From positions 146,971 to 210,970 of the forward strand of contig JABYQR010000036.1 of the NCBI GenBank assembly GCA_022592445.1: a DNA stretch of 64,000 nucleotides, read 5' to 3'. A program made the translations under genes and the position numbers. Below are positions 43,260 to 55,435 of this stretch, in pieces; within the stretch, counting starts at the first letter, position 1, and the number at the start of each line of letters is the position of its first letter. The notes under the pieces were generated by a model. The model was not told the origin of the DNA and did no database searches. It saw only the letters and a program-made list of their open reading frames with translations. Origin of the DNA: Cytidiella melzeri. Lineage: Eukaryota; Basidiomycota; Agaricomycetes; Polyporales; Irpicaceae.

Positions 43260-46200
43260 ATGCCAGTATATAACCCGCCTAGTCAGAATCGTATGGTTTC
43301 GCGCTCAAACTCGTTTATTGGTACCATCAAGAGTATCTTGCCCACCAAACTACCATGGTTTGGCTCGAGCAGCGATCAGGCAGATACGCCAACCAAGAGG
43401 AAGCAGGCGGAGGAGAAGCAGGATGTCGAGGAAGGGACGCGGAGCAACAAGAGGCAGAGGATGGATGAGGGGACGGTTGAGGGCAGAAGGGCGTCGGGAG
43501 GACAGTCGGCTGTGCCACCGTCGGCGTCGGGTTATCTGGACCCCCCGCAGAGAGTCTTCAGGGAGACTACGACCGTCACAGTTCCAAGGGCATCTCCCAT
43601 GTACACTCGCGCCTCATCGGCCGCTGCTCCGTCGAGATCGAGGAGTAGGTTCAGTATGTCGCCAGGGTTAGGCGGTGCTCGTGGCCAGTCAATGCGCATC
43701 ACTCGGACGCAGTCCATGGACCCGCCTACTCGATATCGCTCAGCGTCGTACAAGCCGGTTCTCAGTCCTATGCCAATGACTCGTGATGTCTCCATGGAGG
43801 ATGTATCGTTCTTGGATACGCCCACGTCGCCATCCCGACCCTTCAGGATGCGTACATCCTTGACCCCGCAGATACCTGATTTGGACCTAAGTGCCCGCAG
43901 AGAGCGCGATATGTCGGAACCTCCGCCTTTGTCTGACCTGATGGACAAGCCTGTATTCGTGAGGGCCCCTCCTGAGGCTACACGTCAGGCCACTCCAATG
44001 GCGCGTCAAGCATCTCTTACCCTGGGTGCTGTTGCTGAGGCGCATAAGCAGGTGAACAGACAGCTTGTCACTGAGGTGTCTCTCATCTGACAGCGCTTTC
44101 CAGGCCAAGCCTTTGCAGCGTCAGCATAGTTCGCTTATGATCGGCTCGGAGTCTGAGTCTATGCAACAGGTCCAGCTTACCGCTCAACGACCTCCAGGTC
44201 AGCTTCTGCATAACATTTGCTGCAAACATTGCAAATGTCTGATAAATTTAAATGTTCATCGTACAGCGGAGAAGGCCCTTCAAGAGCTTGACGTGTACAA
44301 GACGCCTCTTCTCCCAACTCGTTTACGAGGTTCCAATACAGTTCCTGAGATGTTCAGAGCTAGACGAGGAAAGGCGCCGGTTCTTATGCATGACAGAGAG
44401 GAAAAGCCACGGCTGGGTACAGCTGTTACGACAGGCGTGGAGGCGAAGCTGGAAGAGAGCCCAAGAGCGAAGCCGTATGCAGGTAGTGGAGGCATCAGAA
44501 AATTGTTGGCAAAGAGGAAATTGGAGGAAGAAGAGGAGCAAGAGAGGGCTCAGGCCTCGTCCATTCATAGCGAAGTAGGAGAAGAGACCAGGAAGACAGC
44601 AAATGAGTTCAATACCAAGCTGATCGCGGAGTTACAGCCGCTTGCTCCCGCGACTGAGGCTGAGCCGGTGGCGCCTGTAGCCTTCATAGGCGGTCGTGAA
44701 CAACCCTCGCTGCGTGTAGGGCGTGCCAGAACATCTCGCAATCATGACCGTCCCCTTATGCGCCGTAAGCCTGGTCGCTTTTCTGCAGTTGATGAAGAAG
44801 AAGAAGATGAAGCTATGAATGACGGCACACGAGAGAACGTCGAACAAGCCAATAATAAAGCTCCCGTAGTTCAGCCACCCCCAGGGTTCAGCTTCGCCAA
44901 AAATGTACGCATCTCTTGCTAAAAGCCACTATTGTGCACCTTTACTCACACTTTCTTGCGTCTAGACAACTTTACCCAAGTTTGACTCGGGCGACTCAAA
45001 AGAGCCTCCTATTCCTACTCTCCCATTCTCGTTCGCTAAGCCGTCTGCTACCAATCCTTCTACCGGTTCTTCCTTGACCAGCACAGCCTCGAAGATTGAT
45101 AAACCACATTTGATGTCTCTTCCCACCGGGTTTTCTCACTCCACCGTAGCTCCTTCTCCCCCTGCAACTGTGGCAGCAACTAGCAGCACTGTCTCAGCCC
45201 CGGCACCGTCTACACCTCTGCTGGCGAGCGTGCCTCAAATTGCTCTGATACCAGCAAGCCCTAGTCCTTCCGCTCTTGGATCAGCTTTTGCCAAAGCAAC
45301 GGAACAATCGGGAGCAGGTACAGCTGACAAACCGACATCGTCAGTACCTAACTTCTTTGCCAACTCGTCTTTCCTCTCGAAGTCATCGACACCAGTGATG
45401 ACACCGGCACCGACTTCTGCCTCCGCGGGTTCCAATGAAAACCCGTCTCTCTTTGGCTCGCTCGGTGAAAAGAAGAAGGCAGTTTCAGCAGAGCAGGCAT
45501 CAGTCTCTGAAAACAAGTCAATGTCTGCGTCAAATATGTTTGCCTCTTCCAACAAGGAAAACGACGCTGGCAGTGGGGCGTCTACAGAGCCACCACGCTT
45601 GTCTTTCACAACTCCAGCTTCTGTATCGGCGGTTCCAACAACCTTTGCTACGCCGGTACTGTCGACTGCCGCACCAGAGCCAGCTAAGGAAAAGAGCTCG
45701 GTCATTGCTGCTCCTGTTCCGGCGACTCCGTCTATGTTCGCTTTTGGTACTCCTTCAAAGGCTGTAGACAAGGCACCAACTACGTCTACCCTACCATTCT
45801 CGTTTGGAACGCCGAGTAAGGCTCCCGAGCAGGCGGTTGCCTCACCACCTCCATCGCCAGCCCCATTCACCTTTGGCGCGCCAGCCAAGTCTGACGCACC
45901 GGTGAACACCTCGACTGCATTTTCATTTGGTACCCCCACCAAGGTTGAGGAGGCGAAGTCAGATTCAAGGAGCACACAGACCGTTCAGGCACCCAAGCCA
46001 CTATTTGGTACCGCTCTGGCAACGCCTGCTGTTCCATTCACATTCGGTACACCTACCAAAGTCGAGACAGCGCAATCAGACGCCGGGAGCAGGCCGCAGA
46101 CAGCGGAGGCGCCTCAACCTGTGACTCCATTCGTAGGCTTTGCACCCGCAACTTCCTCTACTCCAGAACCTGCCAAGACAGTGTTTACGTTTGGCCAGCC

Positions 46201-47302
46201 TACAAGCCCTGCTCCTGCTTCGACGTCCACTACACCCGTACCACCAGAAGCACCCAAACCGCTGTTTGGTGGATCCAGTGGATTCTCGTTTGGACAAGCT
46301 GCCTCAAACCCACCTGCTTCTGCTCCAGCTAGCTCGGCGTTTACGTTTGGTGCTGCATCGTCCGCACCCGCTGTGGAGAACAAACCCTTCACGTTCGGAG
46401 CAGCAGCAGCGAGTACCTCTACAGGCTTCGGTGCCCCTACAAATGGCATCAGTGCCCCGGCCACGAACAAGGCATTCGCATTTGGTGGGCCTTCAGCTGT
46501 ACGGGAAGTGACTCCACCGACAAAAGAGGAATCTGAGGTGATGATGGATGAGAGTCCTGTACGCCCTCCTACCGAGCTAAGCAGGCCAGAGTTGCCGAGG
46601 CTCAGTGCGGGTGGTTTCTCCTTTACCTTGCCTGGTTCATCTCCTCCGTTCAGTCAAACTCCACAGGCGACCAGTGCGTTTGGCTTTGGCCAACCGCCCG
46701 CTGCGTCGACCCTGTTCGGCGCGGGCGCGAAGCCTGAAGGGAAGGCCAACGAGCCACCCGCTGAAAAGCGCCCTGCTACTTTTGGATTCGGGCAGTCAAC
46801 AACTCCGACGACGGGGTTCGCTTTTTCTCAAAAACCTGTAGAGAGTGCGCCAGCGGCACCAGCACGCAGCTTCTCGTTTGCTTCACCAGCGGCTACACCT
46901 ACCGGGACTGGAGGTGGCCCTTTCGGGTTCGGTGCCCCGCAGATCTCTCAAAGTAACTCATTTGGCTCTGCCACTTCAGCTCCAGTCTCACCGTTTGGAC
47001 CGCCGACAGCCAACACCGGTTTCGGCTTTGGTGCAGGCACGACGCCTACCACGACAGCGCCACCTTTCGGTTTTAGTAGCCAGCCGGCCTCCCCTGCTGC
47101 AGCTAGTGCTGGATTACCAGTACAAAATGGCCCTGCTGGTTTCGCTTTTGGTGCTCCAGCCGCTCCAGCTCCAGCTTCGCCATTCGGTGCTCCCGCAGCA
47201 CTGCCAGACACAGGCGCTGCGCTGTTCACAATGGGCGCGGCCCCACCTACAGGGTCACGGCAGCTTAAGGCGCTACCAAAACGACGGGGGGGCAAGCGTT
47301 AA
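43260..47302 (+). CDS. FG-repeat nucleoporin
   Basis: ATG at 43260 starts MPVYNPPSQNRMVSRSNSFI. Introns lie at 44052-44103, about 44200-44266, and 44906-44966. The N-terminal segment (FIGTIKSILPTKLPWFG) is amphipathic, as in membrane-binding Nup1/Nup60 types. The middle is basic and Arg/Ser-rich, with KLLAKRKLEEEEEQER and an acidic patch. From about 45700 the protein is dominated by FG repeats of the FxFG kind (FAFGTPSKAV, FTFGAPAKSD, FTFGTPTKVE, FGFGQPPAAS, FAFGAPAAPA). It ends ALPKRRGGKR. Nuclear basket function by analogy with Nup1/Nup60/Nup153-like proteins. Orthology to one specific Nup is not certain. Confidence 0.85.
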
Positions 47303-47802
47303 TCGGCGACGTCTCCAGATTTCATTTTTTTCATTCCTCTCATTGTTGTAGCAAATGAAGGTGGACACAAACCTTATCTACCCCCTACCCCTTCCACATC
47401 GTAATATAGTCATTTACCTTTCAACCACATCCACACCTCCCATGTCTGTTATCGCGCTACAAGCCTCGCTTTTTGTTCTACCTGAAAGGTCGTCACATGT
47501 TTTCTGTTGTTCGGTCCACGCATACACATTTGTTGCAGGCTCAAGGCCACATTCCTGTTGCATCATCAAGTAGTTTGGTAAGTAGTACATACAACGTAGT
47601 CACATCCTTGGGGCTGAAGGCCTATGCATGCGTATTATATTTGAACGCCGATGTATGTAGGAATGCATTCTTGCTTTCTCTGGCTTCCCCAGAATGCGTT
47701 GCCTGCTAGAATTGACTCTTCCAGCTACGGCCATTCAAATCATTGTCATCTGAACTCTCACTAGCCCGCAGACTCCGATACCATTTCAGCTCTTTCTTTG
47801 CC
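47303..47802. other. Intergenic, no supported gene
   Basis: 3' flanks of the convergent nucleoporin and F-box-like genes. No further feature seen. Confidence 0.5.
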
Positions 47803-49125
47803 GACTAATCGCTGCAGTCCTCCATAGTTGCCATGGTGTGCGCTGCAAACCATAGTTGCTTCAGCCTCGGGCACTGGCCAAAGAAAGCCAACGCTGCATG
47901 TTGCTCGGCTTCTCTCCTTTCTCTTTGCACTCGTTGGGCGACACCTGGCTCTCTGTAGGCATTGCCGCACCATGGCGGATGAAAGCCCAAGCCAAGGCTT
48001 TCTGCTGAGGCGATAACCAAAACCTCGATTGAGCGGAAGCGGGATATGTGAGAGACGAAATCCTGCAAGAATAATTATTCAGGGCTGCTGCCTGTAGACT
48101 TCGAGAAGACGTGAGCGGCCCTGACCTCGAAAGTTATGCAACGGATTGGAGATGTCAGAACGAGTGTCTTGATGTCTGGTATTGCCTTGAGTAAGGCTAA
48201 TACAGGAGTTGTTTATTTCGATTCTGTGTACCGTACATCAACCTCAGTTTGTACCACTCACCCTCCATCAGTTCATCCTCGTAGACACCTTGGATGTGAA
48301 TGCACTGCAGTCTGGGAAGCTCAGACACCGCGGCGATCATCCGCTCAAGATCACCATCGAGCCTGAAGCTACGCGCAATTCGGACTACTTGTAACGCCTC
48401 TGTGTTGGGACACAGCTTGACGATAATGTTGTTGGGTGGAGCGACGGTAAGCCTGCGGACACCAGGGAAAGCGAGGTTATGGTTGATAAAAGCGGTCTCG
48501 AAGTGATGAACGCGACTGTCGTCAATCGAGAATGTGATCCTTTCTACCCCCGACATTTTCTGTAGGACGCCTGCCAAGTTGTCGGGGAGTTCGTCCACGA
48601 ACGGCGAATGAGGGTCATTGTGGCCGTAAGTGCGAACTTTGAGGTCAATAACAACTTTCCTATATGATTATAGGCTCGGGTCAACGGTGTCAGCGCGGCG
48701 GGGCAGTCCTGGACTCAGACTCGAACTCACCGTACGAACGGACCAAAATCGTTATTCCAGAGCTCCAGCTTATTTGAAGCTTTCATCCACGGATTTTTGT
48801 CGCCATGAGACACAAGTCTGAATAGATGGAAGAGACAAGGAGCGCAGTATGCTCGGAACTTTCTGCACGTTAGGGACATGGGTAGCAGAGAGGCCTGCCG
48901 GCGGCGAGAATTAGCGAATGATGCTCGAATGGTAAAAAGCAGCTATTCCTCGTAACTTGCCTTTATCTGAGCATCGCCAGCACTCGTCTTCGAGATTTGT
49001 TGCTGAGCAAGTTGCCGCAAGCTCAGAATAATGAGCTGCAGCACATCGTCGTTGAGGTAGAAGAGGATAGAGGGTCTTTCTGTCTCGGTATTACCAGCGA
49101 CTGCGAGTCGGAGAGAGTCCTGCAT
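47803..49125 (-). CDS. F-box-like protein with a GC-AG first intron
   Basis: ATG at 49125 gives MQDSLRLAVAGNTETERPSI, then LNDDVLQLIILSLRQLAQQQ. The first exon ends AAG and the intron begins GCAAGT, a typical GC-AG donor, ending near 48897. The next exon reads ASLLPMSLTCRKFRAYCAPC, which resembles the second half of an F-box helix set. Three more exons join in frame, including a middle exon of 71 nt (about 48130-48200) encoding LKAIPDIKTLVLTSPIRCIT. Leucine-rich strands follow (VRRLTVAPPNNIIVKLCPN, ALAFFGQCPRLKQLWFAAH). The stop is at 47803-47805. Such proteins are substrate adaptors of SCF ligases and expand in basidiomycetes. A deleted paralogue lies at 50531-51200. Confidence 0.7.
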
Positions 49126-49228
49126 TGTGTGTGAGGAGCAGCAGTAGGAGGAGGACCAAACTTGCTGGCTGGAATACGGTGCTAATTACTAGTAGTACTA
49201 TCAACTTTGCGTAGCTCAAGCAGCAGCA

Positions 49229-49775
49229 GTGCCAAAGCAGTACACAGTATCATGAGCTGACACCTAGTTCCACCAGTCTCATGAGTTGACGACCAGGTTC
49301 ATCAGTCTCAGGCAGTGCTGTGTATGATAGGAGGGACATAAAAACCACTGCTGGCGCACTTGGGTGTCTCCCAACTTTGAGAGTACCCCCTTCGTCACTC
49401 GCAAGCTCTGATAGCACTGGTTGGTGCGTATTCTACCCTCTGTGCGACTCTGAAAGCTCGTTCTGACACGTTTTGTAGCTCATCTTGCTTTGTTTTTATC
49501 GCTTTTATTCTGCCTACGCCATTGTTCCAGTTCTTTATCATGCACTTTCACATTGCACTCGCTCTCGCATTACTTGCTACCGTTGGGCCCGCTGTGTCTG
49601 TGCCCACGTCTTGGAACGCAAACACTTTTACCGTGGCCGCTTCCGGGGACAAAATTGAGGATGCGGCCATGTCAGTGCCTGTGCACAGTGACGAAACGTC
49701 GTGAGTCGACTCTGCTCATGACCGTTGCACACAATATTCAGTTTGCTCTCCGCAGCCATCGCCAAGGAAAACGTG
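49229..49775 (+). repeat. Dispersed inverted repeat, copy 2
   Basis: Matches 23877-24384 in opposite orientation, with an additional ~39 bp near 49250-49285 containing an imperfect local repeat (ATCATGAGCTGAC / CTCATGAGTTGAC). It covers 5' flank, exon 1 and intron 1 of the repeat-family gene. Confidence 0.9.
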
Positions 49776-50226
49776 TTGATTTTAAGGACTATTCCGTCGT
49801 TCCAAGCCTTCCCCTACCCCTGAGAAGAGACTGAAGGCACTTGAGCAAAAGCGGCTCAGTGGCCAAGCACTTACTGACGCAGAATGGGGTGAATACAGGG
49901 GACTAGTAGTAAACATAAAACAGTCCGAGGTGTCGGGGACTTTAGGAGCGCTAGAGGATCCCCTGCGCCGCGCTTCCTCTAGCCGTCCTCGTCAGGCTGC
50001 TAGGCCTCCCGCTAATAACCCTCCTCCCAATGTACCCTCCGGTAGATGGGTAGGGGGACAGAACCCTATCATGACGGGAAGTTCACAGATAGGGAGAGGA
50101 AAGGAAGCTGGCTATGTTTCCCCCACCTACAGTGGCCCGAAGATAAATCCCTTGGGGCCTCCTAGAGAAGGCGAGCGTGTCGACTACCGTCCACCGCCTA
50201 GAGTCACATCACAATCAAACCAGTGA
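49541..50226 (+). pseudogene. Repeat-family gene, copy 2, disrupted
   Basis: ATG at 49541 gives MHFHIALALALLATVGPAVS, nearly identical to copy 1 at 24103. The same intron (GTGAGTCGAC...CGCAG, about 49700-49755) follows. Right after the splice the frame fails: an extra ~10 nt near 49776-49785 separates the start from a good frame (LFRRSKPSPTPEKRLKALEQ) that then runs to NPPPNVPSGRW and VDYRPPPRVTSQSNQ, stop at 50224-50226. Compared with copy 1 the Gly/Lys-rich middle is absent. No domain is recognised. The family looks like a small secreted or processed basic protein, but no function can be named. Confidence 0.5.
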
Positions 50227-50530
50227 GCCGACCTGTTTATAATTCATGTTCCATGTCACATTTAGTTTGTTCTTTGCACAGACCAGCAGAGCCCTCTGCA
50301 CATTCCCTCCCGGGCAGCTGGCCATACGACTCGGAAGGAAGCAGCTAGCACAGATATAAGAAACGAAAGGGGGCAGCACCAGCTCAGAGCTGCTCAACTG
50401 TGGCAGTGATGGTCCCAGGCTCGCGTAGAGTAACAAAGTGGAGGCTACATATGTGTACAGATAATCGAAAGAGCTCGACAGATTTTTGCATTTATAGCAG
50501 CTAGATCTTGACTCACTAGAATTGATTCTT
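50227..50530. other. Intergenic, no supported gene
   Basis: Spacer between the disrupted repeat-family copy and the F-box-like pseudogene. Nothing recognised. Confidence 0.45.
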
Positions 50531-51200
50531 TCACTCGCGGTCGTCGTGATATTTGACATTCAATATGAGCGGTGTCAGCGTTCTCTCCCCTAATGTCATC
50601 ATCCCTCTGCCCTTGGTATCAAACCAGAGCCCCTTGAGAGCCGGACATACGCCAAACAGTGCTTTCGCTGCGCGCTGCTCTTTCAACCACTCTTTTCCAA
50701 GTATTTTCCCGTGTGACGCGCATCCATCTGTTTGGCCATAGGCTTCTCTTATCCTTCGTAGCCTGGACGAAGGTATGCAACCGAATGGCAGGTAAGCAAA
50801 TATGTACGCCACATACTCCTGAATGAGTAAGTCTGCTTGGTGGATTGCGAGAGAATGCAGACGATGGCCTACCTCGAAAGACATCTCCCACAAAAAGCCC
50901 GGTATTGGAATAAGCGTCCTGTAATGTTCGAAATTGGCCCGAGTGGGTATGGTATCCAGTATTGCTATCAAGTCCGAGCTATAATTCACTCTACTTTCCT
51001 TTCGTCAAATCGATAGTGACCTATGCAAAAACGAAGTTCAGTCACGGTGGAGAGCATTCGAGTAGTGTGTTCAAGACTCTTCTCGTACATTTGTCCGATA
51101 GATCGATCGCTTGTAAGCCTGGTTGCATTCACGTAAGCTCATGCAAATCAGCTGCAGAACATCGTCGTCGAGTTCCTGTCTCTGTGGCGAGGGCGTGCTG
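50531..51200 (-). pseudogene. Deleted paralogue of the 47803-49125 F-box-like gene
   Basis: The far upstream part (about 51120-51180, minus) reads LDDDVLQLICMSLRECNQ, aligned with LNDDVLQLIILSLRQLAQ of the intact gene. Downstream, 50531-50989 encodes RTLIPIPGFLWEMSFEVGHR and ALFGVCPALKGLWFDTKGR, aligned with AFFGQCPRLKQLWF. The F-box core and the middle leucine-rich part are missing. No coherent full reading frame can be assembled, so it is called a pseudogene formed by internal deletion. Confidence 0.6.
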
Positions 51201-51641
51201 ATGATCGTGCGTGAGGAACAGGGCCTGAAGGAGGGCTGAGCTCTACTGTAGCAAGCAGAAGCCGCCCAGCCGGAAACAAAAGCTACCGGAATTAATTCGT
51301 GCCTTGCCAGTCCAAACACGACAGACTTGCTACTGAAACCGACACTGCATCTGACAAACATTGTTCTTGATCTCATGAGCGAGCGTCGAGAGAGCGGCAG
51401 CCTAATGTCCATGTCAACATGTCATCGTCCAACTAGCGTTGCGGAACTTACCTCAAAGTCTGCTGCGGCCAATCATCTTCCTGAAAACAAGCCCACAAAT
51501 CATTGACGAGGCCTACGAGCCCCCGTGGTGAATCAGCGCATGTATAAAGAACAACATTGTGTCATATTCAGTCCAATGAGAGAAACAAATAAAGCAATGT
51601 GAGCGGGGGGAGATGCGGAACCATAATCACAAATCCGGTGC
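51201..51641. other. Intergenic, upstream of the F-box-like pseudogene and 3' of YME2
   Basis: Low-quality frames only. Some of it may be eroded paralogue sequence. Confidence 0.4.
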
Positions 51642-54600
51642 TCATGATGACTTGACCTTGGACAGCGCCTTTTTCAACGAAGCGTTCTGTTTCTCCAAAG
51701 TCTCAATCTTCTCCTGCGCCAAGCGCATCTTCCTGAGTAGATACTCTTCACGAGCAGTCACCGCTCTCCTCGAGCCCCACCAATGCGACGTGCCTGCCTC
51801 GACCTCCTTCAGGGCCATTAGCTCTTCTTCGCAGGCCTTGACGGTGTTATCGTTCGATGCGATGATTTTTTCGTTGACTGCAATATCCAGCGTAGCGTGA
51901 AATATCGGGTCTGCAGTATGTGTATATTAGTATACTATTGAGGAATTCCTCTCCAAAACCGCCTCGTACCATTCACGAGCTTTTCAAACACACATCTGTA
52001 CACTGGCTTCCCTGGTTTAATCGTGGATGGTCGGCCTTGGGAGACGAATATTCAGTACGATGCTTAATCATCTCCGAGCTTCGCTCACCATTAAGCATGT
52101 TAATTGCGATGAGCTCCGAATGCTCCATCTGTCTCAATGGAGTCTCATCGCCTTTGAACGGAAAGTCCATCAGCACTTCATGGTATGCAATCTCATTGAC
52201 GGAAGACCAGTCAAATTGCGATCAAAACCTGAGAAGGCAACATTCAAAACTGACCTCAGGCTTCTTCGCCAGCTGTTTCATCAAAATCCAGGCCTGTTCG
52301 CGCGACCAGGTCAGGTTCTTTGCGTCTTCAGCATCGTCTCCGAACGCTCTTTTCCTCAGCTCGCTGACGCCTCGAGTGATGATATCGTCCACCGCTTCTT
52401 GGATGGTCATACCGCTGCGAACCTTGTGCACGATCTGCGCCGTGTATACGTATTAAAGATTAATTCACATGTTAGCAGAGAAGGAGAACAGACGCTCTCA
52501 AGATCACTCGCACGACCTCCGAGCCGCTCTAGAGATGCTGTTTGCTCCTTATCAAACTTCATCTCCAATCCGGCATCGTGAAGCTTCTGGTTGACGAACC
52601 GTAAGGCGCTGTGGGAATCAGCGTCGGATAGCGCTACTGAGTTGAGTGGTTTCGAGGGCAGAGCTGTCAGAAATTACGTCAATCCCACGAGACGGACAAT
52701 CGCAAGAAGACATGCTCACCTCTGGCAAGCTGTTTCGCATTCTCGCGGTTATCGCTCACCACAATGACATGCGCAACCTGATTCTCAGCAAGACCAGCCG
52801 CCCAGCCTGCCAGTGAAGTTAACAGCTCCTCTCGTCTCGCGCTTCCGCCTTTGACTTCAAAGCCCTTCAAAATCAGAATCGGCATCGCCTCAATCGCTTG
52901 CAGATCCTCCTCGCTTAGTTGCTTCTTCCTTGCATCCTCTGCCATCTCACTCTTCTCCTCTCTCTGTCTCCTTTCCTCCTCTGCTGCTCCCGCTCCGGCG
53001 CTCTCCTTCCCTTCCGTTCTGCCATCTGATATCACATTCACCTCGACCACCCGCGGCGCATCCCGGTCCCCCTCGCCCATAGGCTCATCCCCAAAGCCCA
53101 ACTCGCTCATCACGCCGTTGCCTGCGATAGCGTCCAGCCGTGGATCATGCCATATACCCTCCTTGATGCGCTCGCGGACTTTCGCATCCTCAGCCTCCCG
53201 CAACTGGGCAAGTCGTTCCCGCTCAAGCTTTCTCTTGTAGTTCTTGCGATACGTGGTGTTGACGCCCTTGAGTCCAGTGCCAACAACGTCGAGAATCTGC
53301 TTTAGCTGGTCGGAGAGAGACGAGCTTAATCCAGCTGGCAGACATGGATTGAGTTACGCGTTCAATCGTACCAAGGTTGAACATACCCTTCTGCCCTATC
53401 AGACCGACACTGGCAAGGTCAATGAGATTGTTCATGGAGTTGAGGAAAGAGAAAACGGGCCAATAGCCTGTTTGCTGGGCCAGCCCAGTGACAAGGGCTG
53501 CATCTGAGCCTGCGTTCTGCAACTTAGCCACGTCTATCACCAGCACCTTCCTGAAGAACTACCATGTCAAATCTGTGAGTTTCGATTTCAAAAGTTCGCT
53601 AGCGTACCTCTTCGAGCCCTTCAGTAGTGCTGCAATCATGAGACTCTTGCCACTTCCTTGAGGACCGTGTATGAACATTACGGTATCTGTCGAAGCGAGT
53701 CAGCATGTTCCTATGAGCCAGACAATGAATAGTCACGTACTCGGGAGATCGGACAAATACCTTCCAACAGCGCCCTCGGCGTCTTGTCGCTCCTTCCAAG
53801 TGCCAAAGCTAGTGTTACTTGCGTGATGTTCCTCTTTCGCGGCGTCTTCGCTGGAAAAGCGTTCAATCACGTTAGAGTGAAGCCACTTGTACGCCTCGTA
53901 TTCTGAATTTGGGATTCAGGATCAAGATATAAAGTGTGAAGTAGCCGGCTGCTTACGACGGAAGTCAAACCAGTCTTCCATTTTCCCTTCCACCATGAAC
54001 ACACGGATAGGGTCGAAAATCTAAGACAGAATCAGTTTAATAACGAAGGAGAGTAGAAATCTGTCTTCAACTGTCCACGCTTACCGTGTATGTGAGGGAT
54101 CCAAGTAAAAATATGAAGACGGGAAGGAATATCTTGGGGTGACTCGAGATATAGTCGCGGACTGCATGCGCCTGAATGGGTTGTTGGTATGATGTTCGTA
54201 TGCGAGTTACGCCGGAGCCAGAGTCAGCGGGTATAGCGAGACCATGCAGCGTGTTTCGTGCGATGGTAGCGTCTTGTATACGCCGGAAACCTACGATAGC
54301 GTAGCGGAGGGAACCTGCGGGGACTGGCGAGGGCGGGGTAATGTTGGCAATTCTGCCGTAGGGCTAATAACAAATTGAAACGGGTAATCCCAAGTAGATG
54401 GAGCAGAAACTTACTCTCATGAGGTTGTAAAGAGTTTCGTCGCGAAGATCGGGCCCTTCAAATGTTACCTTGAGGAGAGGCGAAGCATAATGCCTCATAT
54501 CCTGTTATCCAAAATTAAGCAACGTATTTGATACCACGAGCACATTACTAACCTCCATCCATGGATTCCCCTTCACTAGCCAGGCATCGCCCCTGGACCA

Positions 54601-55155
54601 TCCTATCCACGACGGGATGCCTCCCCGTCTTAGACTCGCCTCCTTCAGTTCTCGTAGTATATCGTTCATGCTTGAGTCAGTCGCACCGAGGTTAGAGTAT
54701 TTGAATTTGACGAAGACTCCACCATCCTTAGCATAAGGCTCTAACGAGGTGACATGGAATCCCCGGGACTTGACAGAATTGAGTAGCTCGGAGAGGCTAG
54801 ATATGAGAGTATCCTCGCGAATGGCACCAACGTAATAGCGTATGCTACCAATAATGAAGACTTCAGTGTGAGAGAACGCTGCATACGACATCAACACTCA
54901 CTCCCACATCCCCAACCTCACTGGAAATACGGAGCTCACGTAGAGCCATGCCTCGGACTCTTGAGACTGTTAACGTGATTAAATTACGTTACAGAGTCAT
55001 CTCGCAGACAATACCTGCGGCTTTAACGCATCATCCACAGTGCTGACATCTGCCGTTCCTGCTGCAACATCACGACGGCTAAATGAGGTAAGAAAAGCCG
55101 AGCGGGGTAGGGTTTGGAGGAGCCGGCGTCGAGCGACAGGAGAGAGGAGAGACAT
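51642..55155 (-). CDS. YME2: Mitochondrial escape protein 2 (Yme2/Rna12): RRM and AAA-type inner-membrane protein
   Basis: ATG at 55155 (MSLLSPVARRRLLQTLPRSA) gives a basic mitochondrial presequence. Then come YYVGAIREDTLISSLSELLN, VFVKFKYSNLGATDSSMNDI, and an RRM (PYGRIANITPPSPVPAGSLR, YAIVGFRRIQDATIARNTLH). One membrane segment follows (KIFLPVFIFLLGSLTYTIFD). The matrix- or IMS-side part has DWFDFREYEAYKWLHSNVIE and the Walker A FIHGPQGSGKSLMIAALL with VLVIDVAKL, later AWAAGLAENQVAHVIVVSDN-like Sensor motifs and SREQAWILMKQLAKKPEVSY. A C-terminal coiled coil ends KALSKVKSS. About fifteen exons. The family maintains mitochondrial DNA nucleoids. The internal acidic/basic linker (ESAGAGAAEEERRQREEKSE) is expanded. 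Confidence 0.9.
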
Positions 55156-55435
55156 TATTGTCAATTTATGATATGTAGTAACATAGAAATGTGGTGAAGG
55201 TCGTGGTACTCGTTCAAGTTGGAGGTAACGACCTTCACGGATGTAAACAGCCCATGACGTAGAATTGTCCAAATATGGGCAAGAGCTTGCGATCCTAACA
55301 TGTGCAAACAGACTCGTGTTAACCGTTACACCACCGCGACAATCCTGACGTTGGCTTCATGCAGCCAGCCGCAGCGTCTCGAATTCATCATACACCTTTT
55401 CTCCTACCACTCGTACAGCGACCTAATTCTTAAGG

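Noticed and set aside
44076..44103. A 28-nt intron in the nucleoporin gene
   Set aside because: A donor 24 nt upstream (44052) gives a normal 52-nt intron in the same phase, so no unusually short intron is needed.
45235..45975. Minus-strand 246-codon frame opposite FG repeats
   Set aside because: Mirror of the Ala/Pro/Gly-rich FG coding sequence; frame open by composition only.
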